A stretch of DNA of 64,000 bases from Floridanema aerugineum (GCF_041929345.1 NZ_JBHFNQ010000201.1:14474-78473); one strand, 5' to 3'; shown: positions 7,415 to 15,884, counted from the stretch's first letter. Translations and numbers: made by a program. Notes: a model not told the origin generated them from the letters alone.

Positions 7415-8344
7415 TTGAAGCATACCACACTTCATCAACTAAAAGTATTTGAAGCGGCGGCTCGTCATGGGAGTTTTACCCGCGCCGCTGAAGAGTTGTT
7501 TTTAACTCAACCTACTGTTTCCATGCAGGTAAAACAGCTGTCTAAGTCTGTTGGTTTACCGCTATTTGAACAGGTAGGTAAACGTTTGTATTTGACGGAG
7601 GCGGGAAGAGAGTTACTGGCGACTTGTCGGGAAATTTTCGATCGCATTGCCCAATTTGAAATGACCATTGCTGACTTGAAAGGTGTTAAACAAGGTCTGT
7701 TACGATTGGCGGTAGTGACAACAGCAAAATATGTTGTACCACGTTTGTTAGGGCCTTTTTGCCAACGTTATCCGGGAATTGATGTGTCGCTGCAAGTGAC
7801 TAATCATGAAATTCTCATGGAAAGGTTTTCCCAGAATCAAGATGATTTGTATATTCTCAGCCAAATACCAGATCATTTGGATATGAATGTTCACCCATTT
7901 TTGGAAAATCCTTTGGTAGTTTTGGCACCGAGCAGTCATCATTTAGCTAATCAGAAAAATATTTCTTTAGCTGAGATTGCTAATGAACCTTTTATTATGC
8001 GGGAACCTGGTTCTGGTACGCGCCATGCTGTGCAAAAAATGTTTGAGAAGGAAGGTTTGGGTTTAAAAGTTAAGTTAGAACTGGGGAGTAATGAGGCGAT
8101 TAAACAAGCTATTGCTGGTGGTTTGGGGATATCTGTTTTATCGAGTCATACTTTAGCTTTAGAAGGTGCAACTAGTCAATTAACTATATTAGATGTCCAG
8201 GGTTTTCCTATTGAAAGACATTGGTATGTGGTGTATCCGTCAGGGAAACAATTGTCTGTTGTGGCGCAGACATTTTTTGAGTATTTAGTTAATGAAGGTA
8301 AGCAGGTTTTGGACGAAACTTCGACATTAAAGGTGACGGTTTAG
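7415..8344 (+). CDS. LysR-family regulator of carbon acquisition (CbbR/CmpR type)
   Basis: The product has an N-terminal winged helix-turn-helix (HQLKVFEAAARHGSFTRAAEEL) followed by a LysR effector domain, about 309 residues. The best start is TTG at 7415, with TAGGAG eight bases upstream (7401-7406); the first residues then read (M)KHTTLHQLK as in relatives. An upstream TTG at 7391 would place the ribosome site inside the gene. Such regulators sense metabolites such as 2-phosphoglycolate, 2-oxoglutarate or NADPH and control NDH-1, bicarbonate transport or Rubisco genes. Position after ccmO suggests control of this island. cmpR, ndhR/ccmR and rbcR cannot be separated by eye. Confidence 0.85.
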   Translation: MKHTTLHQLKVFEAAARHGSFTRAAEELFLTQPTVSMQVKQLSKSVGLPLFEQVGKRLYLTEAGRELLATCREIFDRIAQFEMTIADLKGVKQGLLRLAVVTTAKYVVPRLLGPFCQRYPGIDVSLQVTNHEILMERFSQNQDDLYILSQIPDHLDMNVHPFLENPLVVLAPSSHHLANQKNISLAEIANEPFIMREPGSGTRHAVQKMFEKEGLGLKVKLELGSNEAIKQAIAGGLGISVLSSHTLALEGATSQLTILDVQGFPIERHWYVVYPSGKQLSVVAQTFFEYLVNEGKQVLDETSTLKVTV

Positions 8345-8411
8345 AGGGTTTTCGGTTCATTTTTTCCCACAGGTTGAAACCAGGGGCTAGACAAAACTTA
8401 GTCCGCGTAGG

Positions 8412-8588
8412 ATGCAGGAGTATATAGAAAATGGTACAAGGTTGGGGTGGTTAATTAATCAGAAAGATCGACAAGTAGAGATTTACCGTAGGGGTAGAGA
8501 GAAGGAATTTTTGGATAATCCTGTTAGTTTGTCTGGGGAAGATGTTTTGCCTGGTTTTGTGTTGAATTTGGCAGTTGTTTGGGGCTAA
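8412..8588 (+). pseudogene. C-terminal fragment of a Uma2/DUF820-family nuclease
   Basis: The 58-codon frame (MQEYIENGTRLGWLINQKDR at the start, SLSGEDVLPGFVLNLAVVWG at the end) matches the C-terminal third of Uma2-type restriction-like proteins, which are highly duplicated in cyanobacteria. The upstream catalytic PD-(D/E)xK part is missing and no frame continues it, so this is a remnant. Confidence 0.65.
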
Positions 8589-8605
8589 AGTTCAATGGAT
8601 GTAGA

Positions 8606-8664
8606 GCAATAGCCCGCCTGGGAATCAATTCCCAGGCTAATAGCTAAAGTCGGATAAATCCGAC
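8606..8664. repeat. Half copy of the composite palindrome
   Basis: GCCTGGGAATCAATTCCCAGGC is followed by TAATAGC and a second small palindrome (AGTCGGATAAATCCGACT). The arrangement is the same as in each half of the elements at 12.73-13.04 kb. Confidence 0.7.
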
Positions 8665-8781
8665 TGGAAAAAGAATTGTAGATTTAGGATGAGTTAACTC
8701 AGATCTTGCACCAGTCCCAAAATCCGCCTGCCTTATCAATTCGCTTTTCTTATAGCTAAAGTCCTCCTAAGAGACAAATAT

Positions 8782-8845
8782 GTAGGGACACGGCATCCGA
8801 GATATTTTGGACTAGAAAATAAAGTTAATTATGCCGTGTCCCTAC
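8782..8845. repeat. Short inverted-repeat element with GTAGGGACACGGCAT ends
   Basis: A 15-base perfect terminal inverted repeat encloses about 34 bases. The second copy is at 15885-15947. The size and structure are MITE-like. Confidence 0.7.
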
Positions 8846-8943
8846 ACAACCATATTCCTGCGTACCAAACAATTGTTTCTTTCATCTATAACAAGCATTC
8901 CCGCCCGTGAAAGGCTCTGTTATATGACTAAATAGTTAATATT

Positions 8944-9013
8944 CAATAGCTAAAGTCCATTAAAATGGACTTTAGCTATTAGCCCGGAAATTGATTTCCG
9001 GGCTAATAGCTCG
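8944..9013. repeat. Half copy of the composite palindrome
   Basis: AGTCCATTAAAATGGACT is followed by TTAGCTATTAG and a second palindrome (CCGGAAATTGATTTCCGG) and TAATAGC. The parts are those of the 12.7-13.0 kb elements. Confidence 0.7.
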
Positions 9014-9052
9014 CATCGCAGGTGCAAGATCTCAGTTAAGGCGAAACTGCAA

Positions 9053-10261
9053 CTAAAAAGATGGTTTAGGTTTTTTGAAGTACCAGTAGAGATTAGCAAC
9101 AGTTAAATCTGTGATTTCCTGCCAATTTGAAGGAGCCAAACCGTGATAATTAGAGTTTTTAGCTTGTTGGCTAATGTAAGATTCATGATCTTGTCTTGAT
9201 TCTGGTTGAATTACGAAGCGGAGTTGATCGCGTAGAGATAGGAAATGAGATTTTTCCCGTAATTGATTGTAGAGTATTTGTTCGGGAGGTTCTGCTAAAG
9301 CTGTTATTTCTTGTTTTTGGTTGTTAGCAGTTAGTAATTTTTCAGAGCAAGCGGTTTCTAATTCTTTTAAATCTTCAGGAGACAAGCTTCGCATCAAATC
9401 AACTTGCTCTTGCCAAAGTTTTAAACCTGCTAAATCCTGATTATGAATTCGGGCGATTTCTGGAAATATAAAATCTAACTCTTCTTGAGTTTCGCAAAGG
9501 TTAATTAAATGGATAAGTTCTTTACGAATTTTGTCTTGGAGATTAGAAAGACGCTGAATTACTACATCAGGCGCACCTTGCAATTGAAATACCATTGTAA
9601 TTGTTTGTTCAATTGCCCAAGCGCATTCCATTCTGCGTAGTCTTCCTGCAACACTATTATGTTTGTAAATTTCAGGATTGGTATAATTAGCCAGAGCGTT
9701 AAATAACATTCCATTTATACCAGCAAAAGCAGCAGTTTTGTGAGCGTCATCAGGTAAATGTACTGCATTGCGGAGCCAATTAACAGCTTGGATAAATTGC
9801 CCGTAAGCCAGCGATAAAATTGTTCGATGATGTCTGTATTCAACGTCATCAGCAACTTTTTGAATCTGTGTGATGACTGCTGTGGGATAGCCTTGTAAAG
9901 AACCTGCCAAAGGAATAAAGCCACCATGAACTATTACCTTTCCTTGATTGACTTCTTGCCTCAATTTTATGACCTGGTAAAGGTTAACTGCTGATATAGT
10001 TGCACCTGCTTCAGTTCCAAGTCCAATCAAGCTTGTAGTTGATTGTAAAACCACCAAGTTATCATTAATACTTTTTAGGTTATTATCAACACTTTGTTGC
10101 CATTGGTATTGGGCTTCTTGAGCTTTCATTCCTACATAGCTACCATAAATTTGTCCTGCAACGTTGAGTATGGGACATAAGAACACGGATGCCGGGGTAA
10201 AGCTGGCTATAGTACTAGCCGCATTCATCATCAATAATATCTTGTCAGGGGAAATAGTCAT
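9053..10261 (-). CDS. Uncharacterised protein with N-terminal hydrophobic segments
   Basis: The family of this 402-residue protein is not recognised. Residues 8-45 and 70-98 are hydrophobic and glycine/alanine-rich, able to enter a membrane. The rest is helical and charged, with many His, Glu and Gln residues and no catalytic motif I can name. Its ATG (CAT at 10259-10261) overlaps the ATG of the divergent gene at 10260. The ribosome site is weak (AAGAGA). Its position among a toxin-antitoxin pair, a transposase and a restriction system suggests an accessory or defence role, possibly a membrane-acting effector. That is inference only. Confidence 0.65.
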   Translation of the reverse strand: MTISPDKILLMMNAASTIASFTPASVFLCPILNVAGQIYGSYVGMKAQEAQYQWQQSVDNNLKSINDNLVVLQSTTSLIGLGTEAGATISAVNLYQVIKLRQEVNQGKVIVHGGFIPLAGSLQGYPTAVITQIQKVADDVEYRHHRTILSLAYGQFIQAVNWLRNAVHLPDDAHKTAAFAGINGMLFNALANYTNPEIYKHNSVAGRLRRMECAWAIEQTITMVFQLQGAPDVVIQRLSNLQDKIRKELIHLINLCETQEELDFIFPEIARIHNQDLAGLKLWQEQVDLMRSLSPEDLKELETACSEKLLTANNQKQEITALAEPPEQILYNQLREKSHFLSLRDQLRFVIQPESRQDHESYISQQAKNSNYHGLAPSNWQEITDLTVANLYWYFKKPKPSF

Positions 10262-11369
10262 GTTTGTCTCTTTGGATACTAGCGAACTATACTATATTTT
10301 AGGATTCCCAATCAGTGACGAAAAACTATACAAGGTGAGGCGAAAAATGAATGAGTATTTAAAAGCTTTTCAAAGAATTAATCAATCTTCGACGCAACTA
10401 CTAACGAACGATCCTAAATCCTTAGAAATTAAACAATCTGCAACAGAGCTTAATAAATCATTACAACCGTTCTTTAAAGAACTTCAAGAATCAGCTACTC
10501 GACTTAAATCATATATTCAGAAAAGTTTTGAAGAGTTAGATTATGCTGATGCAGTTTGGGATAGTAAGCCGAGAATTGCTGCTGCACCGACAGCAGAAAT
10601 ATGGGAACATATTGGAGAATTAAGTGGACGACATTTCAGAATTCAGCAGTTAAGCCGACAATGCAAAGAAGAGGCACTTAAAGAAGCGAAAAAATATTGG
10701 GAAGACAAAGTTGAAATACTGAAGAAAAAATGGTTTATTGACAAGAATGGCAATTTGAAGGAAAAAATTGGCTGGGGTGATAAAGATGGTTTTATTAAGG
10801 ATATTCGCTCTGAAGCGGATGCTCATTTTCCACTTCCAAAACTTAGTACAATAACTGCCAATAGTTTAATACGCATTCATCAAGAAATTAACCTGATAAG
10901 ATTAGAGTTAATTTTGGAATGTATAAAGCTTTTAGATTGGAAATCACAGACAACCTTAAGTAAAAAGCTTGAACTCATACTGAGTGAAATTGAAGCAAGG
11001 TTGGGAAAGGCTGAAGATAGTACAAATAAAATTATTCCAGAATTTAAGAATAATGTCAGTATGTATTTAATAAATTGGAATAATTGGGGTGATATTCCTT
11101 GGCATGAAGTAGTAATTTTTAAGAATAACGTTTGGTCAAAAATGGAGAATTATATTAGTTCATACTTTGATGAGCAAGTTAATTTGGCTACAGAAGTTAT
11201 TGATGAGGCGATCGCATTTTACAGCGATTTTCTAGCCAAACAAGAACGATATCAGCAAGAAACACCAGAACAAAGAGAAGCTGAAAAAATTTGGATTAAG
11301 CAACAAAGAGAAGAACTTCAGAAAGTTAAACAGGGACTTGAAGAGATTTTAAACCCGTTTAGTAATTAG
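10260..11369 (+). CDS. Uncharacterised coiled-coil-rich protein, partner of the divergent gene
   Basis: The product is about 369 residues, soluble, highly charged and predicted almost entirely helical. Long Lys/Glu-rich stretches occur near 130-160 and in the last 40 residues. No family is recognised and no membrane segment or enzyme motif is visible. The start is ATG at 10260-10262 with AGGGG at a good distance. An upstream in-frame ATG at 10164 would add 32 residues read antisense through the neighbouring gene and is less likely. The gene is convergent with the PIN toxin gene that follows. Co-inheritance with the 9053-10261 gene is suggested by the overlapping starts. Confidence 0.65.
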   Translation: MFVSLDTSELYYILGFPISDEKLYKVRRKMNEYLKAFQRINQSSTQLLTNDPKSLEIKQSATELNKSLQPFFKELQESATRLKSYIQKSFEELDYADAVWDSKPRIAAAPTAEIWEHIGELSGRHFRIQQLSRQCKEEALKEAKKYWEDKVEILKKKWFIDKNGNLKEKIGWGDKDGFIKDIRSEADAHFPLPKLSTITANSLIRIHQEINLIRLELILECIKLLDWKSQTTLSKKLELILSEIEARLGKAEDSTNKIIPEFKNNVSMYLINWNNWGDIPWHEVVIFKNNVWSKMENYISSYFDEQVNLATEVIDEAIAFYSDFLAKQERYQQETPEQREAEKIWIKQQREELQKVKQGLEEILNPFSN

Positions 11370-11397
11370 CAATCTGTGAAATAAGTTTTTGTGACGT

Positions 11398-11817
11398 TTA
11401 AAAAGAGTTTGTTAATTCCTGAATCAACTCTGTAGGTGTTAAAATTTGAGGGGTAGAAACTGGGAAATCTGCTGGATCGCGTGTTACAATTGCATCAAAT
11501 TCATTCACCCTAGCAACACTGTATTGAATGGCATCTTCAAAATCTCTAAAATTGGCAGTTAGAGCCATTGAAATTACATCTCGATCGACCGTAGCAACTT
11601 GACAAACAGAAGCTAATCTATTTAAAAAAGTGAGTGTCCAATCTCGACCTTTATTCTTCCGAATAATGTAATAAAGGTCGCCAAAAGTTGAGGCTGAAAC
11701 GTAACCTTCAATTTGCCTTTGTTGAGCAAACAAGAAAACCTGCTCACTTTCGTTATAAAAAGGCTGTCGCTCAAGGGCAAAGTCGATGATAATATTAGTA
11801 TCAATTAGTACTTTCAT
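11398..11817 (-). CDS. PIN-domain ribonuclease toxin (VapC-like)
   Basis: The 139-residue protein has PIN-domain acidic residues in order: Asp6 in the opening LIDTNIIID motif, Asp95 in FEDAIQY and Asp114 in IVTRDPADF. Such enzymes cut RNA (often tRNA or rRNA) when freed from their antitoxin. Its ATG overlaps the stop of the upstream antitoxin (ATGA, 11814-11817), typical of a toxin-antitoxin operon. The subfamily cannot be fixed by eye. Confidence 0.85.
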   Translation of the reverse strand: MKVLIDTNIIIDFALERQPFYNESEQVFLFAQQRQIEGYVSASTFGDLYYIIRKNKGRDWTLTFLNRLASVCQVATVDRDVISMALTANFRDFEDAIQYSVARVNEFDAIVTRDPADFPVSTPQILTPTELIQELTNSF

Positions 11818-12104
11818 AGATTATATTTCTCCTTTAAAGCTTCCCAGCGAGCTTCATCTGGATCGAAGTCAGGTGGTGCTGGTTCGGTGTTTTCAAACAA
11901 GTCTCTGAATGCTTCTACTCTGCATAAGACTTTTCTTTTAGGTTTTGCAACTGAGGATTCATTTTTATCGCTCTGATTATGCTCGACTGCCGAAACCGTT
12001 TGTAAAACGATGATTTCCACATCACCTGGGGGCATTTTAACAGATTCCGTAACTGCTAAGTTACCTGCATCATCAACTTTTCCTTTGAGTTTGTAAGCTT
12101 GCAT
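11814..12104 (-). CDS. Antitoxin of the PIN toxin pair
   Basis: The 96-residue protein begins MQAYKLKGKVDDAGNLAVTE, an AbrB/SpoVT-like or related small beta domain. A charged linker and an acidic C-terminus rich in Pro, Asp and Glu (PAPPDFDPDEARWEALKEKY) would wrap the toxin. Start at 12102-12104 is chosen because GGAG lies six bases upstream; a longer frame adds eight residues without a ribosome site. It is cotranscribed and overlaps the toxin by four bases. Confidence 0.8.
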   Translation of the reverse strand: MQAYKLKGKVDDAGNLAVTESVKMPPGDVEIIVLQTVSAVEHNQSDKNESSVAKPKRKVLCRVEAFRDLFENTEPAPPDFDPDEARWEALKEKYNL

Positions 12105-12168
12105 AGTATTCTCCGATCGCTCTATCAATAGATTAGCCTAAAAAAATACTTGTGAGTAAATTGATTTA

Positions 12169-12615
12169 TCAAATATTCTGATCGCCTAATTTCGAGCCAT
12201 CATCTTCCTCAGTTTCTCGTTCTAAAGCAGCAATAATTGTTCCTTGTAAATGATGCTGTTTTTGATTTTTTACGTAAGCGATTGCATCATTTAATTGCTT
12301 GCGTCCCAAAGAAAATATCCCATAGCCACGTTGCCAAGAAAATTTAGCTTCTGAACTGATTAAAAGCTGATTCATTTGATGGGAACTGCTACCTTTGATT
12401 TGTTGAATAAAATCTGCGATCGACAAATTAGGAGGAATAGAAACTACTAAATGAATATGGTCTTCTGTACCACCGATAGCATGAACAATACAACGGAGTG
12501 AATCAGCTTTACCAATGATATAATTGTAAAGGTCAGACTCTCTTTTTGCAGTGATTAGCGGCTGACGTTCTTTTGTTGCCCAAACAAGGTGATAATAAAG
12601 CCGCCAAAGAGCCAT
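12169..12615 (-). CDS. tnpA: Y1 (HUH) transposase of IS200/REP-associated type
   Basis: This 148-residue TnpA-like protein carries the HUH metal motif (His53-Ile-His55 in EDHIHLVV) and a downstream catalytic tyrosine candidate, Tyr114 in AIAYVKNQKQHH. These enzymes cut and join single-stranded DNA at hairpin-flanked ends. There is no TnpB gene beside it. About 115 bases from its start lie two tandem copies of a composite palindrome, with more copies at 8.6 and 8.9 kb. That context resembles REP-associated tyrosine transposases (RAYTs) rather than a free IS200. The protein is complete and could be active. Confidence 0.85.
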   Translation of the reverse strand: MALWRLYYHLVWATKERQPLITAKRESDLYNYIIGKADSLRCIVHAIGGTEDHIHLVVSIPPNLSIADFIQQIKGSSSHQMNQLLISSEAKFSWQRGYGIFSLGRKQLNDAIAYVKNQKQHHLQGTIIAALERETEEDDGSKLGDQNI

Positions 12616-12728
12616 AAAAATCCTTTTTTTTATTTAAATTGGCATGATTTTATAGCCTTTTGGTAATATTGGGCAAGCTATTGATGATTAAATATTTGTT
12701 CTTACACAAGGATAACGGTTGATCGATC

Positions 12729-12856
12729 GGACTCGCCTGGAAATCAATTTCCAGGCTAATAGCCCAACTCCGTTAAAACGGACTAAATTTCTCCCCATTA
12801 TTCAGTCCGTTTCAACGGACTTTCGCTATTAGCCTGCGAATTGATTCGCAGGTGGG
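12729..12856. repeat. Composite palindrome, unit 1
   Basis: The order is palindrome GCCTGGAAATCAATTTCCAGG, then TAATAGC, CCGTTAAAACGG, a short spacer, GTCCGTTTCAACGGAC, GCTATTAG, and palindrome CCTGCGAATTGATTCGCAGG. The two halves are inverted relative to each other (TAATAGC versus GCTATTA), so the whole can fold as a cruciform of several hairpins. It lies next to the Y1 transposase gene. Confidence 0.8.
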
Positions 12857-12911
12857 ATTGATTGGCATACTGGGGGATTGATTTGCACACACAAATCATC
12901 GCTCATCCATC

Positions 12912-13039
12912 CGACTCGCCTGGAAATCAATTTCCAGGCTAATAGCCCAACTCCGTTAAAACGGACTAAAATTCCCCAGATGATTCAGTCCGTTTCAACG
13001 GACTTTCGCTATTAGCCTGCGAATTGATTCGCAGGCGGG
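12912..13039. repeat. Composite palindrome, unit 2
   Basis: A near-identical second copy, offset by 183 bases from unit 1. It differs by only a few bases, mainly in the loop between the two inner palindromes. Confidence 0.8.
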
Positions 13040-13169
13040 ATGGATTTGCATCCGGGGGATTGATTCACAGAGGGGATTAATTCACAGACGGGGATTGCGC
13101 CATACTGATTGTTATGCAGACACACCATAATAGAAATAGCTATTACCTAAGAAAATCAAAACAGTTAAT

Positions 13170-14138
13170 ATGCCAACTTATAAAGGAATCTCCAGCGAAG
13201 CTTTTCGTCATCCGCTCGATCGCGAAGCCGAACAAACTCTCCGCAGTTTACCTGGCTTCGATCTGATCGCCAGCAAATTTGTCGAATTTCTCTACGAACG
13301 TCCCCAATTTGTTTATCATCTGGGTAACAGCATTCAAGTTGGGCCAAGGCAATATTCTACCATTTATCAAATGTTTCGCGAATGTGTCAAAGATTTAGAT
13401 ATTTACCCGGAACCTGCTATATTTATTAGTCAATATCCATTAGCTAATGCTTATGCTTTAGGTCAAGAACATCCTTCAATTGTACTTAATTCAGCACTCT
13501 TAGATTTGATGAGTGAAGCTGAAATTAGGTCAGTCATTGCTCATGAACTAGGACATATTAAATGTGGGCACACTATCTTAAATCAAATGGCACTTTGGGC
13601 GATTAGTACGGCTTCGTTTATTGGCGAAATGACTTTTGGATTGGGGAATTTGATTAGTGGGGGTTTGATTTATGCGTTTTATGAGTGGAAAAGACGATCG
13701 GAATTATCAGCCGATCGCGCAGCACTATTACTATCTGATGAACTTAATCCTGTATTAATGTCAATGATGAAATTAGCTGGTGGTAGTCTCAAATATGGCA
13801 ATGAATGCAGTTTACCGGAATTTATTCAACAATCGCAAAGATATCAGAATTTAGATGAAGATGGACTGAATCAAGTTTATAAATTCCTGCTTTATAATAA
13901 CCTAGCTCAAGGTGTATTCTTGAGCCATCCTTTTTTAGTAGAACGCATTAGTCACTTACAACAATGGTCTGGATCTGATGAGTATCGCCAAATTCGTAAC
14001 GGTAATTATCAAAAATCTGCCGCCGAAGGTGCAGTTGATGTAAAAGCGGAAACACCGCCAAGTCAAGAGGAAATTTTGCGCCGTCAAATAGAGGAGTTGC
14101 AAAAAGAGATCGATCGCATTAAAAAGAAACCTCAGTAA
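13170..14138 (+). CDS. M48-family zinc metallopeptidase
   Basis: The 322-residue protein has the zinc motif HELGH at 125-129 and the third ligand Glu178 in RRSELSADRAAL, as in Ste24/HtpX-related M48 enzymes. A hydrophobic stretch at about 138-171 should anchor it in or against a membrane. The C-terminus is a charged coiled coil (EILRRQIEELQKEIDRIKKK). It lies 83 bases upstream of a MuiA-like gene in the same direction, so the two may be cotranscribed. The substrate is unknown. Confidence 0.88.
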   Translation: MPTYKGISSEAFRHPLDREAEQTLRSLPGFDLIASKFVEFLYERPQFVYHLGNSIQVGPRQYSTIYQMFRECVKDLDIYPEPAIFISQYPLANAYALGQEHPSIVLNSALLDLMSEAEIRSVIAHELGHIKCGHTILNQMALWAISTASFIGEMTFGLGNLISGGLIYAFYEWKRRSELSADRAALLLSDELNPVLMSMMKLAGGSLKYGNECSLPEFIQQSQRYQNLDEDGLNQVYKFLLYNNLAQGVFLSHPFLVERISHLQQWSGSDEYRQIRNGNYQKSAAEGAVDVKAETPPSQEEILRRQIEELQKEIDRIKKKPQ

Positions 14139-14221
14139 TAGGTAATGGGTAGTTGGTAGTTGGTAATGGGAATAATAATTTAGCTGTTGCCAACTATTCT
14201 ATTACCAAGGACGAATGACAA
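14139..14221 (+). repeat. Heptameric short tandem repeats between the M48 and MuiA-like genes
   Basis: Degenerate copies of GGTAATGG/GTTGGTA are followed by the complementary ATTACCA and ATGACAA motifs. They are the same class as the repeats in the ccm operon. Confidence 0.5.
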
Positions 14222-15811
14222 ATGACAAATGACTGTAAAATTTGTGAAGTAACTGTTTATGATAACCAAGCTTTAGTTACTAGGCGGGGTAAGTTTAGTT
14301 TAAAGGGTGGACAGCAGGAGATTGCGATCGCTAATTTACCCTTAACTGTTCACACTGATTCTGTAACCGCAAGATGTTTAGATAACTCAAAAGTACAACT
14401 CTTAGCAGTGCGAACAGAACGCATCTTTGCCAATGAATCTTTACAACATAAAACCAATCAAATTTCAGGTAAAATTCGGCAACTAGAAGACCAAAAACGC
14501 CATTTAGAAGACAAAATAAACTCGATTCAATTACAACAGGTTTTTATGCAAAATTTTAGTGAGAAATCTGTAGATAGATTCACTAATAATTTAGCTTCTG
14601 AACCACTTAAACTCACGGAAGTTCAAGAATTACTTGACTTTCTTGGACAATCTTACCAAAATTATGCTCAAAGCATTAGCGAAAATGAAAAGCAATTCAT
14701 AGAAATAGAAAAGCGGTTAGAAATATTAAATCAACAATTCAAACAATTACAGCAGCCTGTTTCTAAACAAATTCACAGCAGCGTTAACATTGTAATTACC
14801 TTAGAAACAACTTTTCCTAATGATTGCGAATTAGAAATTACTTATCTCGTCAGTCAAGTTAATTGGACACCATTTTATGATTTGCGGAGTAATAGCGATC
14901 GAAAGCAAATAAATCTTACTTGTTTAGCAGAAATTAGGCAAAAAACCGGAGAAGATTGGACAGATGTTAATCTCACCCTTTCCACAGCTAAACCAACTTT
15001 AGTTACTCAACCATTAAAATTAGAACCTTGGTATATTACTGGTTGTAAAGTTGCAGCTTGTTCGCAGAAAAATGCCCAAACTTATGATGATTTTGCTGAG
15101 TTAGAAGCTTTATTAGCAGAAGAAAATCATACTGACAAAAAACAAGATTTAGTGCGATTACAGAAACTAGTCGATCGCACAACTAAATCTACAGGTGTAG
15201 TTACATATAACCTCGATAAAAATTATACTATTCTTTCAGATGGTACATCGCATAAAGTTACTGTTTTCCATAAAGATTTACTTTGTCGTACAAAATATAT
15301 TGCCATACCTCGACAAATGAGTTTTGCTTATTTAGAAGCAACAGTTACTAACAACACCAGTTTAACTTTCTTACCAGGAAAAGCTAATATCTTCTTTGAT
15401 AATGCTTTAATTGGCACTACTGAATTAGAAAACATTGCACCTGAACAAGAGTTGAAATTAAATTTGGGTATTGACCAAGGTTTAAAAATTGAGCAGGATT
15501 TAATAGAACGAAATATCGAAATAATTGGTAACTATCGTCGCACTACTTATGGTTATAAATTGCAAGTGCTTAATTTAAAAACCGAAAAGGTTAAACTGAG
15601 ATTGATTGTCCAATTGCCTGTTAGTCGGGATGAAAAAGTCAAAGTTAGGTTGCTTAGTACAAATCCAGAAATTCATCTGGGAGAAATGGGACAATTAGAA
15701 TGGTTACTTAATTTAAAAGCCAAGGGAAAACGGCAAGTTAAACAGGAAGTTTATTATCAGTTTAGTATTGAGCATTCTACTGAAATTACAGTAGAGAGTT
15801 TAGATATTTAG
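14222..15811 (+). CDS. MuiA/DUF4139-family protein
   Basis: The 529-residue protein fits the mucoidy-inhibitor-like (MuiA) family. It has an N-terminal DUF4140 region (about 5-110, CEVTVYDNQALVTRRGKFSL), a coiled coil at about 85-185, and the DUF4139 beta-rich part (about 190-525) with the typical segments LEITYLVSQVNWTPFYDLR and AEIRQKTGEDWTDVNLTLSTAKP. No signal peptide or membrane segment is evident. The biochemical role of the family is unknown. The start is uncertain, since several ATGs lie in an ATGACAA repeat; the first is given. It is likely coexpressed with the M48 peptidase. Confidence 0.8.
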   Translation: MTNDCKICEVTVYDNQALVTRRGKFSLKGGQQEIAIANLPLTVHTDSVTARCLDNSKVQLLAVRTERIFANESLQHKTNQISGKIRQLEDQKRHLEDKINSIQLQQVFMQNFSEKSVDRFTNNLASEPLKLTEVQELLDFLGQSYQNYAQSISENEKQFIEIEKRLEILNQQFKQLQQPVSKQIHSSVNIVITLETTFPNDCELEITYLVSQVNWTPFYDLRSNSDRKQINLTCLAEIRQKTGEDWTDVNLTLSTAKPTLVTQPLKLEPWYITGCKVAACSQKNAQTYDDFAELEALLAEENHTDKKQDLVRLQKLVDRTTKSTGVVTYNLDKNYTILSDGTSHKVTVFHKDLLCRTKYIAIPRQMSFAYLEATVTNNTSLTFLPGKANIFFDNALIGTTELENIAPEQELKLNLGIDQGLKIEQDLIERNIEIIGNYRRTTYGYKLQVLNLKTEKVKLRLIVQLPVSRDEKVKVRLLSTNPEIHLGEMGQLEWLLNLKAKGKRQVKQEVYYQFSIEHSTEITVESLDI

Positions 15812-15884
15812 TTTTTTATTTTATCTGCGTTCTTAAATTTATAAATATCAGAGTGCAAAAACCTTGCCCTTTTTCAGGGAAATT

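Larger units (their letters stand above)
8696..9037. mobile_element. Region bounded by TGCAAGATCTGAG-type inverted ends
   Basis: The 17-base ends at 8696-8712 and 9021-9037 are inverted copies with one mismatch. They match the ends of the ~100-base elements at 33.2, 41.4 and 45.9 kb. The interior holds two other repeat families, so it may be a nested, non-autonomous element. Confidence 0.45.
8345..9052. other. Intergenic region rich in gene debris and palindromic elements
   Basis: About 700 bases with no intact gene. It contains a Uma2 fragment (8412-8588), composite-palindrome halves at 8606-8664 and 8944-9013, a GTAGGGACACGGCAT inverted-repeat element (8782-8845), and 17-base ends at 8696 and 9021 resembling the TGCAAGATCTGAG element. 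Confidence 0.6.
12616..13169. other. Intergenic region holding the tandem composite palindromes
   Basis: No gene is seen in these ~550 bases. They are mostly the two repeat units at 12729-13039, flanked by variants of GGGGATTGATT and a short leader before the M48 peptidase gene. Confidence 0.7.

Noticed and set aside
10164..10259. Upstream extension of the helical protein to an ATG at 10164
   Set aside because: The extra residues would be read antisense through the neighbouring gene's conserved start, and a good ribosome site stands before the ATG at 10260.
12729..13039. Possible CRISPR array
   Set aside because: There are only two long units (183-base offset) built of palindromes, with no short direct repeats separated by unique spacers and no cas genes nearby.
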